Positions 1 through 7,791 of a DNA stretch of 64,000 nt are shown in pieces. The stretch comes from JALSRK01 sp964461995 (GTDB lineage: Bacteria > Acidobacteriota > Terriglobia > Bryobacterales > Bryobacteraceae), in NCBI GenBank assembly GCA_964461995.1, contig CAYWXL010000011.1, positions 1 to 64,000 on the forward strand, in the 5' to 3' direction. The notes beneath the pieces are model-generated. The model was not told where the DNA came from. It saw only the letters and a program-made list of their open reading frames with translations, and did not search any database. Position 1 is the stretch's first letter, and the number at the start of each line of letters is the position of its first letter. The translations under genes were made by a program, and so were the position numbers.

Positions 1-61
1 CCGCACGGCGGCGTTGGCGGCGGAGCTGGTGATGTCGGCGATGGGCAAGAGGATCTTATGA
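1..61 (+). CDS. C-terminal end of an unidentified protein (partial)
   Basis: An open frame runs in from the left edge and ends in TGA at 59-61, giving a 19-residue tail rich in alanine that ends in GKRIL. The stop overlaps the ddl start as ATGA, so the two genes are very likely translationally coupled. Its position before ddl suggests a cell-wall or housekeeping gene, but the visible tail is too short to name. Confidence 0.5.
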   Translation, partial: RTAALAAELVMSAMGKRIL

Positions 62-1035
62 AACCGACGGTGGCGGTCGTCTACGGCGGGCGCAGCGGCG
101 AGCACGAGGTCTCGATCCGCTCGGCGAAGTCGATCCTGGCGGCGATCGACCGGGACAAGTACGGCGTGAAGGAGATCTTCATCACCAAGGAAGGCCGCTG
201 GGAGCCGGCCCCCATCCTGCCGGAGCCGGGCGCAAACGAGGGCATCGACGTGGTCTTCCCGGTGCTGCACGGCACTTTCGGCGAGGACGGGACCATCCAG
301 GGGCTGCTGGAGATGGCGGATCTGCCCTACGTCGGCTCCGGGGTGCTGGCCTCGGCGGCGGCGATGGACAAGGACGTCACCAAGCGCCTTTGCCGGGAGC
401 GGGGCTTGCCGGTGGTGGACTACGTGGTGCTGTTCCGGGAGCGCTGGGAGCCGGAGCTGGTGGAGGATCGGCTCGGATACCCGGTCTTCGTCAAGCCGGC
501 GAACCTCGGCTCTTCGGTGGGCATTTCGAAGGTTCGGGAGCCGGTGGAGCTGGAGAAGGCGCTCGAGCTGGCGGGACGGTACGACCGGAAAGTGATCGTC
601 GAGCGGGCCATCGAGGGCCGGGAGCTGGAGTGCTCGGTGCTGGGCAACGAGGAGCCGATCGCCTCGGCCCCGTGCGAGATCGTCCCCTCGCGGGAGTTCT
701 ACGACTACGAGGACAAGTACGTGCTGGAGGCGGCGCAGTTTCACCTGCCGGCTCACCTACACCCGGAAAAGACGCAGGAGGTGCGGCGGTTGAGCCTCGA
801 AGCCTACCGGGCGCTGGGCTGCGAAGGCATGGCCCGGGTGGACTTCCTGCTCGAGGAAGCCACCGGCCGGCTGTTCATCAATGAAGTGAACACGATCCCC
901 GGCTTTACGTCTATCAGTATGTACCCGAAGATGTGGGAGCACGCCGGGATCTCCTATCCCGAGCTAGTGGACCGCCTGATCGCGCTGGCGCTGGAGCGCC
1001 ACGAAGCGCGCCGGAGCACACGTTACGCGCGGTGA
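58..1035 (+). CDS. ddl: D-alanine--D-alanine ligase
   Basis: ATP-dependent cytoplasmic ligase that makes the D-Ala-D-Ala dipeptide for peptidoglycan precursors. The 325-residue length is normal for the family. Visible signatures are the N-terminal GGRSGEHEVS (residues 10-19), HGTFGEDG (71-78), the ATP-grasp segment FVKPANLGSSVGIS (144-157) and the metal/substrate loop NEVNTIPGFT (275-284). ATG at 58 is chosen because it overlaps the upstream stop (ATGA) and puts the first motif at the usual distance. Its own stop overlaps the GTG start of the S41 protease gene (GTGA at 1032-1035), so at least three genes appear to be in one operon. Confidence 0.95.
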   Translation: MKPTVAVVYGGRSGEHEVSIRSAKSILAAIDRDKYGVKEIFITKEGRWEPAPILPEPGANEGIDVVFPVLHGTFGEDGTIQGLLEMADLPYVGSGVLASAAAMDKDVTKRLCRERGLPVVDYVVLFRERWEPELVEDRLGYPVFVKPANLGSSVGISKVREPVELEKALELAGRYDRKVIVERAIEGRELECSVLGNEEPIASAPCEIVPSREFYDYEDKYVLEAAQFHLPAHLHPEKTQEVRRLSLEAYRALGCEGMARVDFLLEEATGRLFINEVNTIPGFTSISMYPKMWEHAGISYPELVDRLIALALERHEARRSTRYAR

Positions 1036-2474
1036 GAAAGATCATCGCCATCACGGTATTGTTTGGGGGGCTGTGGTCCGCCGCGGCGCAGGACGGACAG
1101 GCCGTGCGGTGGGATCCGGCGGAACTGGAGGGGCTCGTGCGCCGCTTCGCCGAGGTCTACAGCGCCGTGGAGGAGAACGCCGCCGACCCGGTGAACTCCT
1201 TCCAGGCAATCTACGGCGGGGCGATCCCGGGGATGCTGAAGCGGCTGGATCCGCACTCGATCTTCTTCGATCCCGACCAGTTCGAGCAGCTCAAGCAGTT
1301 GCAGACGGCTACGCAGAAAGGCTTCGGCAGCGTGGTCTCGATCCTGCCGGGCCGGGTCTTCGTGCTGCAAACGCTTCCTGGGACGCCGTCGGCGCGGGCC
1401 GGAATGCAGCCGGGCGACGAGATCCTGGCAATCAACGGCATCGCGCTGGACCGGCTGAGCATCGAGCAACTCGTGGCGCTGCTGATGGAGTCGCGGAAGC
1501 GGCCGGTACGGCTGGACATCCGGCGGCCGGGCTCCTCGAAGCTGGTGCGGGTGACGATGTCGCCGGCGACGATGAAGTCCGAGAGCGTGGATCTGGCCTT
1601 CGAGCTGACGCCGGGTATCGGCTACGTCCGGGTGAAGGACTTCGAGGCCGATACGGGGCGGAGGGTGAAGGAGGCGATCGAGGAGCTGGGCGGCGCCAAG
1701 CTCCGCGGGCTGGTGCTGGATCTGCGAGGCAACCGGGGGGGCATCATGGCGGCGGCGCTGGAGACGGCGGCGCTGTTCCTGGAGCCGGGATCGGTGATCG
1801 TAAGCGTACGGGGCCGCAGCACGAAACGGGAGGAGCTGAAAGTTCCAGAGGGCGCTGACCCGTACGGCTTCAAGATCGCGGTGCTGGTGGACGAGGAGTC
1901 GGCCAGCGGGGCCGAGATCGTGGCAGCGGCGCTGCAGGATCACGGACGGGCGAAGGTAGTGGGCGCGCCGACGTTCGGTAAAGGGCTGGTGCAGCAGGTC
2001 TATCCGTTATCGGACAACACCGGGTTGGCGCTGACCACTGCCTATTACTTCACGCCGAGCGGCCGGTCGATCCAGCGGCCGCTGAACGTGGGCCAGTTGA
2101 AAGGCGGCGACGGGCCGGGGGGGATCCAGCCGGACTATGTGGTCTACCCGGAGCCGCTGAGCCGACTGCGGATCTACCTGGAGGCGAGCGGGGCGTTCCC
2201 GACCTTCGCCGGCGAGGTGGTGGGGAAGCTGCGGCCGGTGGAGCCGGACTTCGAAGTGTCGAACGCGCTGCTCGACGAGTTCCAGGGCTGGCTGATCGAG
2301 CGGCGGGTGCAGCCGACGGTGGCGGAATGGTCCACCGAGCGGGAGTGGATCCGGAGCCGGCTACGGCAAGAGATCTTCAACCTCGCCATTGGGGTTAAGG
2401 CGGGCGACCGGATCGAGATCGAGCGCGATCCACGGGTGCGGAAGGCGCTCGAAATCCTCGAAAGCGGAGGCTAA
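1032..2474 (+). CDS. S41 family C-terminal processing peptidase
   Basis: Periplasmic serine protease of the CtpA/Prc (tail-specific) type, 480 residues from GTG 1032. Residues 1-20 look like a signal peptide (basic start, hydrophobic run, AAAQ cleavage region). A PDZ domain lies near 98-165 (GMQPGDEILAINGI), and the S41 catalytic domain follows at about 190-380, with the presumed Ser292 in EESASGAE and Lys317 in TFGKG. A longer in-frame reading back to 933 exists, but it lies inside ddl and would bury the signal peptide. GTG 1032 overlaps the ddl stop, which implies coupling. Beyond the catalytic domain is a roughly 100-residue C-terminal extension rich in charged residues. The cellular substrate is unknown. 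Confidence 0.9.
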   Translation: MRKIIAITVLFGGLWSAAAQDGQAVRWDPAELEGLVRRFAEVYSAVEENAADPVNSFQAIYGGAIPGMLKRLDPHSIFFDPDQFEQLKQLQTATQKGFGSVVSILPGRVFVLQTLPGTPSARAGMQPGDEILAINGIALDRLSIEQLVALLMESRKRPVRLDIRRPGSSKLVRVTMSPATMKSESVDLAFELTPGIGYVRVKDFEADTGRRVKEAIEELGGAKLRGLVLDLRGNRGGIMAAALETAALFLEPGSVIVSVRGRSTKREELKVPEGADPYGFKIAVLVDEESASGAEIVAAALQDHGRAKVVGAPTFGKGLVQQVYPLSDNTGLALTTAYYFTPSGRSIQRPLNVGQLKGGDGPGGIQPDYVVYPEPLSRLRIYLEASGAFPTFAGEVVGKLRPVEPDFEVSNALLDEFQGWLIERRVQPTVAEWSTEREWIRSRLRQEIFNLAIGVKAGDRIEIERDPRVRKALEILESGG

Positions 2475-2488
2475 AACCTGGATTCCGA

Positions 2489-2525
2489 GGCTGCCCGCTG
2501 TTGAAGACTGCTGTCGGCGGCAGCC
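2489..2525. terminator. Possible bidirectional terminator hairpin
   Basis: GGCTGCC (2489-2495) and GGCAGCC (2519-2525) form a 7-bp stem with a long loop in the 54-bp gap between two convergent genes (stops at 2474 and 2529). There is no clear U-tract on either side, so this is a weak call. Confidence 0.3.
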
Positions 2526-2528
2526 GGG

Positions 2529-4463
2529 TCAGCTCGAGGAGTAGATCGAGATCAGCCGCTGGATCGTGCGGTCGTATATCTTCACCTCGCCCTCGTTGAT
2601 GAGGTGGGTGAGGACGCTGTCTTCCAGCAGTTGCCGACGCTCCTGGGCCCGCTGGCGCTGCAGCGCTGTCCGTATGTGATCGCGCTCCTCGGGCAATTTG
2701 GTCATGTCGGCAGGGATTTTCTCGATCACCTTGCAGACGATCGTGTGGCCCATGGCGTTGATCGGGCCGACCAGGGAGCCCACGGGTTTCTCGAAAGCCT
2801 CCCGCATGTAGGTGGCTGCGCCGACGCCCTCCACGTTGCCGGTGCGCGTGAAAGGCTCGCTGGTCTGGACCTTGACGTGGAGAGTTCGGGCGATCTTGCG
2901 CAGGTCGCCGTTCGCCGTCTTCATGAGCTCCTCGAGCTGTTTCTGCTTCTGCTGGACCAGTTCGTACGCCTTCTGGTTGATCAGGCGCTCGCGAATCTGA
3001 TCTTCGACCTCACTCAGCTCGGCCTCGCGCTCCGGGTACACTTCCGTGACGACGGCGACGGCCAAACGGTCCTCGCCGAGCTGATACACCTGGGTGACGC
3101 CAGCTTTGTCGAGCGAATGGAGCTCTTCGACGATCTGGGCGTTACCGGCGAGCTCAGGGATGGGGTCCGAAGCGGTCACTTGATCGACCTTGAAAACGCT
3201 GATCCCAAGCCGCGCAGCGATCTCCTCGGCCCCGAGGGGGTTTTTCAGCAATTCGGCCCGCGCCTGATCGGCCAGTTGCTGCATCCGCTCGTACACCATC
3301 TGCTTCTTTTTCTCGGCGGCCAACTCGTCTTTGACTTCCTCGAACGGCAGCAGCCGCGCCTTTTCTTTGGCCTCCACCCTGATGATGTGGAAGCCGTATT
3401 CGGTGGTGATAACGTCGCTCAGCTCACCCGGCTTCAGTGAGAAAGCAGTTTTCTCGAAGTTCTCCACTGTCTGGCCGCGGGTGATCCAACCGAGCTCTCC
3501 GCCTTGAACGGCGGTGCCTTTGTCCTCCGAGTTCTCCTCGGCCAGCTTCGCGAAGTCCGCTCCATTCTTGAGCTGCTGAAGCAGCTGCTCGGCTTTGGCC
3601 TTCAGCTTCTCGATCTCCTCGGGCGACTTGTCGGTAGTCTTGAGCAAGATGTGCCGCACGCGCACGCGTTCCGGCATCCGGAAACGGTCCTGCTGGGCGG
3701 CGTAAGCGCGCCGCAGTTCTTCTTCGGGAACCTGGATGGAGGCGGACACCTCGTCCTCGGCGACCACGAGGATCCGGATGTCGCGTTTTTCAGGAATCCG
3801 GAACGTCGGCTTGTTCGCCTCGTAATACTGCTGGATCTCCGCGGGCGTGACTTGCACTTGGTCCCGGTAGTCCGACGGGGAAATCGAGATGTACTCGATC
3901 CGGACCTTCTCGTTCTGTTTGCGGAATTCCTCTTCTATCTCCTTGTCGGTGACGACTTCTCCCTCGAGGGCCATGTTCATGAGGTCCAGCAGCAGCATTT
4001 GTTTCCTGACGTTGGCCTCGAATTCCGGGATGGTCAGGTTCAGCCGCTGGAGATACATCGCGTAGGCTTCTTTGCCGGCAAACTGGCCGTCCTGAAAGAG
4101 TTGAGGGATCAAGGAACGGACGGCCTTAGCGACGTCGGCGTCGGTTACCTCGAAGCCGAGCTTCTGGGCCTGGTAAGCGACGGCCCGGGAGGCGATCATG
4201 TTGTTGACGATGGTCGGCACGTAAGCGCTGGCCATTTCTCTCGGGAACTGGTTGTCGCGGATGGCCTGCTGGATCTCGCGTTGCACATCCCGCATCGTGA
4301 GCACGTCGTCCCCGATCTCGGCGATGATGTTGCTGTCGTCGGAGTAACTGGCCCCCACGAATCCGGGGATCAGAGTCACCACCATCGACAGCGCGACCAG
4401 CAGCAACACCGCGCCGAGCAAGTAGCGCACAGCCTTGGCGCGACTGCGGAAAAGATCGAACAT
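2529..4463 (-). CDS. PpiD/SurA-like membrane-anchored peptidyl-prolyl isomerase
   Basis: Periplasmic foldase anchored by one N-terminal membrane segment. The 644-residue protein starts MFDLFRSRAK, followed by a hydrophobic helix at about 13-35 and a SurA_N-like chaperone region at about 45-170. A parvulin (PpiC) rotamase domain lies at about 266-367 (RVRHILLKT, then GGELGWI and YGFHIIRVE). A long helical C-terminal part follows, as in PpiD. ATG at 4463 has an AGGAG about 10 nt upstream. It stands alone on the minus strand, convergent with the S41 protease gene. It probably assists folding of secreted and outer-membrane proteins, of which this window encodes many. Confidence 0.88.
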   Translation of the reverse strand: MFDLFRSRAKAVRYLLGAVLLLVALSMVVTLIPGFVGASYSDDSNIIAEIGDDVLTMRDVQREIQQAIRDNQFPREMASAYVPTIVNNMIASRAVAYQAQKLGFEVTDADVAKAVRSLIPQLFQDGQFAGKEAYAMYLQRLNLTIPEFEANVRKQMLLLDLMNMALEGEVVTDKEIEEEFRKQNEKVRIEYISISPSDYRDQVQVTPAEIQQYYEANKPTFRIPEKRDIRILVVAEDEVSASIQVPEEELRRAYAAQQDRFRMPERVRVRHILLKTTDKSPEEIEKLKAKAEQLLQQLKNGADFAKLAEENSEDKGTAVQGGELGWITRGQTVENFEKTAFSLKPGELSDVITTEYGFHIIRVEAKEKARLLPFEEVKDELAAEKKKQMVYERMQQLADQARAELLKNPLGAEEIAARLGISVFKVDQVTASDPIPELAGNAQIVEELHSLDKAGVTQVYQLGEDRLAVAVVTEVYPEREAELSEVEDQIRERLINQKAYELVQQKQKQLEELMKTANGDLRKIARTLHVKVQTSEPFTRTGNVEGVGAATYMREAFEKPVGSLVGPINAMGHTIVCKVIEKIPADMTKLPEERDHIRTALQRQRAQERRQLLEDSVLTHLINEGEVKIYDRTIQRLISIYSSS

Positions 4464-4544
4464 AGAAAGATATCTCCTGCGATATGAACGAGGCGGACGG
4501 CCTTGCTTCTAGTATAGCCGACGGGCTTCGGCCGCCGCCCGGTT

Positions 4545-5672
4545 TCAGAGCGCCGCCACGAGGCCGGCGAGCAAGGCGGTGCGGTCGGCGATACGGTCGA
4601 GGAAGATGCTCTCGTGCGGGGCGTGGGCGCCCTCGCCGACGCCGCCGAGGCCGTCAAGGGTTGGCACGCCGAGAGCCCCGGTGAAGTTACCGTCGGAGGC
4701 GCCTCCGGTCTCGGCTTCGCCCAGTTCGACTCCCATCTCGGCCGCCAGGCGCCGGGCTAGGGAGAAGAGCCGAGCCACCTTGCGGGTCCGCTCCATCGGG
4801 GGCCGGTTGATGCCGCCTGTGATCTCGAGACGGCAGCGCTTGTCCACCGGGCGCAGGCGCTCGATCTTCCGGGCGGCGCGGCGGCCGTCGGAAGCGCGGC
4901 GGAAGCGGACGTCGATCTCCGCCTCGGCATAGGGGGCGACGACGTTGACCCGGGAGCCGCCGCGGACGACGCCGGGATTGACGGTGAGGCCGCGTTCAGG
5001 GTCGGTGAGGGCGGCGGCGCGGATTACCTGATGAGACAGCTCGACGATGGCGCTGGCGCCGGCTTCGAAGTCGATTCCAGAGTGGGCTGCCCGTCCGTGA
5101 ACGGCGATGCGGTAGTGGGCGACGCCTTTGCGGGCCGTTTTCAGGCGTCCCTCGGGGCCGAAGGCCGGCTCGAGCACGAGAACGGCGTCGCTGGCCAGGG
5201 CCTCCTTCTCGGTGAGCGCGCGGGAGGAGTGGCTGCCGGTCTCCTCGTCGGTGACGAGCAGCAGCGAGACGCGCCGGCGGACCGGTATGCCGAGGTCCTG
5301 CAAAGCCCGCATCGCCATGATGAAAAAGGCGATGCCGGATTTCATGTCGAAGACGCCCGGCCCCCAGAGGCGGCCGTCGCGCTTGCGGAAGGGCATGGTT
5401 TCCAGCGTCCCGACGGGCCAGACGGTGTCGATGTGGCCGAGCCCGAGGACACGGCCGGATTTGCGGGAACCAGGCAGTTTGAAGTCGCAGCGCAGGTGCC
5501 CGCCCCGGAAAAAGCGCACCTTGGCGATCGGCGAGACTTCGTCGGCCACCAGCTCCGCCGTGCGCCGCAGGGCGGCCTCGTCGCCGCTAGGAGACTCGCA
5601 CTCGACCAGGCGGCGGATCAGTTCGACGGCCGCGGCCTCATGCGACCGCGCCCAGGCAAGTAGTTCCTGCAT
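4545..5672 (-). CDS. M20 family metallopeptidase (carboxypeptidase G2-like)
   Basis: Zinc-dependent amidohydrolase/exopeptidase of 375 residues. The metal-ligand signatures of the family are present: GHIDTVWP (His80, Asp82), GPGVFDMKSG (Asp109) and TDEETGS (Glu143/144). A dimerisation domain sits in the middle and the C-terminal HESIF supplies the last His. The pattern resembles glutamate carboxypeptidase/CPG2 more than ArgE or DapE, but the substrate cannot be read from sequence. No signal peptide is visible, so it is probably cytoplasmic. The start codon at 5672 lies only 24 nt from the divergent fabZ start at 5697. Confidence 0.85.
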   Translation of the reverse strand: MQELLAWARSHEAAAVELIRRLVECESPSGDEAALRRTAELVADEVSPIAKVRFFRGGHLRCDFKLPGSRKSGRVLGLGHIDTVWPVGTLETMPFRKRDGRLWGPGVFDMKSGIAFFIMAMRALQDLGIPVRRRVSLLLVTDEETGSHSSRALTEKEALASDAVLVLEPAFGPEGRLKTARKGVAHYRIAVHGRAAHSGIDFEAGASAIVELSHQVIRAAALTDPERGLTVNPGVVRGGSRVNVVAPYAEAEIDVRFRRASDGRRAARKIERLRPVDKRCRLEITGGINRPPMERTRKVARLFSLARRLAAEMGVELGEAETGGASDGNFTGALGVPTLDGLGGVGEGAHAPHESIFLDRIADRTALLAGLVAAL

Positions 5673-5679
5673 CGCCTGT

Positions 5680-5685
5680 TATAAT
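5680..5685 (+). promoter_or_regulatory. -10 box (TATAAT) just upstream of fabZ
   Basis: A perfect TATAAT sits 11 nt before the fabZ ATG. The expected transcription start is about 5692, which would leave a leader of about five bases with no room for a Shine-Dalgarno sequence. No good -35 is visible at 16-18 bp spacing. It could equally be chance in the short divergent gap. Confidence 0.4.
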
Positions 5686-5696
5686 AGCGGCAACGC

Positions 5697-6143
5697 ATGG
5701 CCGCACTGGACGCTTTGCAAATCCAAAAGATCCTTCCCCACCGCTACCCGTTCTTGCTGGTGGACCGCATCGAGGAGCTTGAAGACGACCGCATCGTCGG
5801 CATCAAGAACGTGACGATCAATGAGCCGTTCTTCGTCGGGCACTTCCCGGACTTTCCGGTGATGCCCGGAGTGCTGATCGTCGAGGCCATGGCCCAGGTG
5901 GCCGGCGTGCTGGCGCTGAGCAAAACCGACGACCGTGACCGGGCCGTCCTGCTGGCCACCATCGAGAACGCCCGTTTCCGGAAACCCGTCGTTCCCGGCG
6001 ACCAGCTCCGCATCGAGATGAAGGTGGACAAGCTGAAGAGCTCGGTGGCGAAGATGAGCGGCAAAGCGACGGTGGACGGCGCCGTGGTCGCCGAGGTCAC
6101 CGTGATGTGCAAGATGGGTCCGAAGACGGTTCCCGGAAGCTGA
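5697..6143 (+). CDS. fabZ: 3-hydroxyacyl-[acyl-carrier-protein] dehydratase FabZ
   Basis: Hotdog-fold dehydratase of the fatty-acid elongation cycle, supplying acyl-ACPs shared with lipid A synthesis. At 148 residues it has normal length. It carries the family opening ILPHRYPFLLVDR (12-24) and the catalytic pair His49 (GHFP) and Glu63 (VEAMAQ). It is the first gene of fabZ-lpxA-lpxI, an arrangement known in Gram-negative bacteria. The 15-bp gap to lpxA supports co-transcription. No Shine-Dalgarno sequence is seen before ATG 5697, but a TATAAT ends 11 nt upstream, so the mRNA may be nearly leaderless. Confidence 0.95.
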   Translation: MAALDALQIQKILPHRYPFLLVDRIEELEDDRIVGIKNVTINEPFFVGHFPDFPVMPGVLIVEAMAQVAGVLALSKTDDRDRAVLLATIENARFRKPVVPGDQLRIEMKVDKLKSSVAKMSGKATVDGAVVAEVTVMCKMGPKTVPGS

Positions 6144-6158
6144 GCCCCGGCCGATCGC

Positions 6159-6938
6159 ATGCCGATTCACCCGACCGCCATCGTCGATCCGGAGGCGCGG
6201 ATCGATCCCACCGCGGAGATCGGCCCGTACGTCATCGTGGGGCCCGAGGTGGAGATCGGCCCCCGGACGCGGCTGATGGCCCACGTCTATCTGGAGGGCC
6301 CCACCTGGATCGGCGAAGACAATATCTTCTTCCCCTATTCGACGGTGGGTGTTGCTTCGCAGGACTTGAAGTACAAGGGGGAGCGGGCCGAGACGCGCAT
6401 CGGCAACCGGAACCGGATCCGGGAGTTCGTCACCATCCACCGGGGCACCGAAGGCGGCGGGCTGGTGACCTCGATTGGCGACGATAACTTGTTGATGGCC
6501 TATACTCACGTGGCCCACGACGTGCGCATCGGCAACCACACGATCCTGGCCAACGGGGTGACGCTGGCGGGCCACGTCATCATCGGCGACTGGGCCGTGA
6601 TCGGGGCTTTCAGCGGGGTGCACCAGTTTTGCCGGGTGGGCCGCCACGCGATGATCGGCGGCTACTCAGTGGTGACCCAGGACGTGCCGCCCTTCTCGCT
6701 AACGGTGAGTCCCCGGGAGATCAAGGTGTTCGGGGCGAACAAGACGGGTTTGGAGCGCCGGAACTTCCGCGCCGAAACCATCGACAAGCTGCAAAAGGCG
6801 TTCCGGCTGCTGACGCGCTCGAAGCTGAACACCTCGCAAGCGATCGAGCGGATCCGCGAGGAGATCCGGGATTGCCCGGAGGTGGAAGAGCTGATCGAGT
6901 TCATCCAGTCCTCCGAGCGCGGCGTGATTAAGGGATGA
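6159..6938 (+). CDS. lpxA: Acyl-ACP--UDP-N-acetylglucosamine O-acyltransferase
   Basis: Catalyses the first step of lipid A biosynthesis, transfer of a 3-hydroxyacyl group to UDP-GlcNAc, in the cytoplasm. The 259-residue protein shows the left-handed beta-helix hexapeptide pattern (I-x-P-T-A-x and similar repeats) over residues 1-190 and a helical C-terminus. The motif ASQDLKYKGE (66-75) is characteristic, and the presumed catalytic His120 lies in THVAHD. Its stop overlaps the lpxI start (ATGA at 6935-6938). Its presence shows that the organism builds lipopolysaccharide. Confidence 0.95.
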   Translation: MPIHPTAIVDPEARIDPTAEIGPYVIVGPEVEIGPRTRLMAHVYLEGPTWIGEDNIFFPYSTVGVASQDLKYKGERAETRIGNRNRIREFVTIHRGTEGGGLVTSIGDDNLLMAYTHVAHDVRIGNHTILANGVTLAGHVIIGDWAVIGAFSGVHQFCRVGRHAMIGGYSVVTQDVPPFSLTVSPREIKVFGANKTGLERRNFRAETIDKLQKAFRLLTRSKLNTSQAIERIREEIRDCPEVEELIEFIQSSERGVIKG

Positions 6939-7747
6939 AGTACGCCATCATCGCCGGCAACGGCCGTTTCCCGATCCTGGCGCTGGAGAGCGCGCGCAAG
7001 CTGGGCCACGAGGTGGTCGCGATCGGGATCAAGGAGGAGGCCTCGCCGGAGATCGAGCGCCTGGCGGCGCGGTGCCACTGGATCTCGCTCGGGCAGCTCG
7101 GCAAGCTGATCGAGATTCTGAAGGCCGAGGGCGTCACCGAAGTGATCATGGCGGGACAGGTGAAGCACGCCAGCATCTTTTCGTCGATCCGGCCGGACTG
7201 GCGGCTGGTGAAGCTGCTGGCGTCGCTGCCGGCGAAGAACACCGACGCACTGATCGGCGGAGTGGCGAAGATCCTCGAGGACGAAGGCATCCGGCTAGCC
7301 GATTCTACACGGCTGCTGAAGCCGCTGCTGGCCGACGAAGGCCCGATGACGCGGCGGAGGCCGTCCAAAGACGAGCAGGCCGACATCGCTTACGGCCGCC
7401 GGATCGCAAACGCTCTGGCGGGCTTCGACGTCGGCCAAAGCGTCGTGGTGTGCGAAAGGGCTTGCGTGGCCGTCGAGGCGATGGAGGGTACAGACGCCAT
7501 GCTGCGCCGGGCGGCGGAGATCGCCAACGGCCGGCCCCTCCGCTTGATCAAAGTCTCGCGGCGGCGGCGGCATCTACTCTTCGATGTCCCGGTGGCCGGT
7601 CCGCGCACGATCGAGGTGATGAAAGAGACGGGGGCGACAGCTTTGGCGGTGGATGCCGGCCGCACCCTTCTGCTGGATCGGGAAGAGATGCTCCGGGCGG
7701 CCGACGAAGCCCGGATCGCAGTAGCGGGGTATCCGCCGGAAGACTGA
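6935..7747 (+). CDS. lpxI: UDP-2,3-diacylglucosamine diphosphatase LpxI (DUF1009 family)
   Basis: Hydrolyses UDP-2,3-diacylglucosamine to lipid X; it is the LpxH substitute in many non-enteric Gram-negatives. The 270-residue protein opens with KYAIIAGNGRFPI (2-14), the usual LpxI start. It also carries the family segments VIMAGQVKH and LLADEGPMTRRRPS, and a C-terminal half with KVSRRRRHLLFDVP and TIEVMKETGATALAVDAG. The ATGA overlap with lpxA indicates coupling, and the lipid A context makes the assignment firm. The gene is convergent with the hybrid kinase gene 44 bp downstream. Confidence 0.92.
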   Translation: MKYAIIAGNGRFPILALESARKLGHEVVAIGIKEEASPEIERLAARCHWISLGQLGKLIEILKAEGVTEVIMAGQVKHASIFSSIRPDWRLVKLLASLPAKNTDALIGGVAKILEDEGIRLADSTRLLKPLLADEGPMTRRRPSKDEQADIAYGRRIANALAGFDVGQSVVVCERACVAVEAMEGTDAMLRRAAEIANGRPLRLIKVSRRRRHLLFDVPVAGPRTIEVMKETGATALAVDAGRTLLLDREEMLRAADEARIAVAGYPPED

Positions 7748-7759
7748 AACGGTCAGGGA

Positions 7760-7780
7760 GGCGGGCGATTCCTCGCCGCC
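7760..7780. terminator. GC-rich hairpin between convergent genes
   Basis: GGCGGGCGA (7760-7768), loop TTCC and TCGCCGCC (7773-7780) pair with one bulged G. It lies in the 44-bp gap between the lpxI stop and the hybrid kinase stop. There is no U-tract, so termination is inferred from position only. Confidence 0.35.
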
Positions 7781-7791
7781 GGATGCGGCCG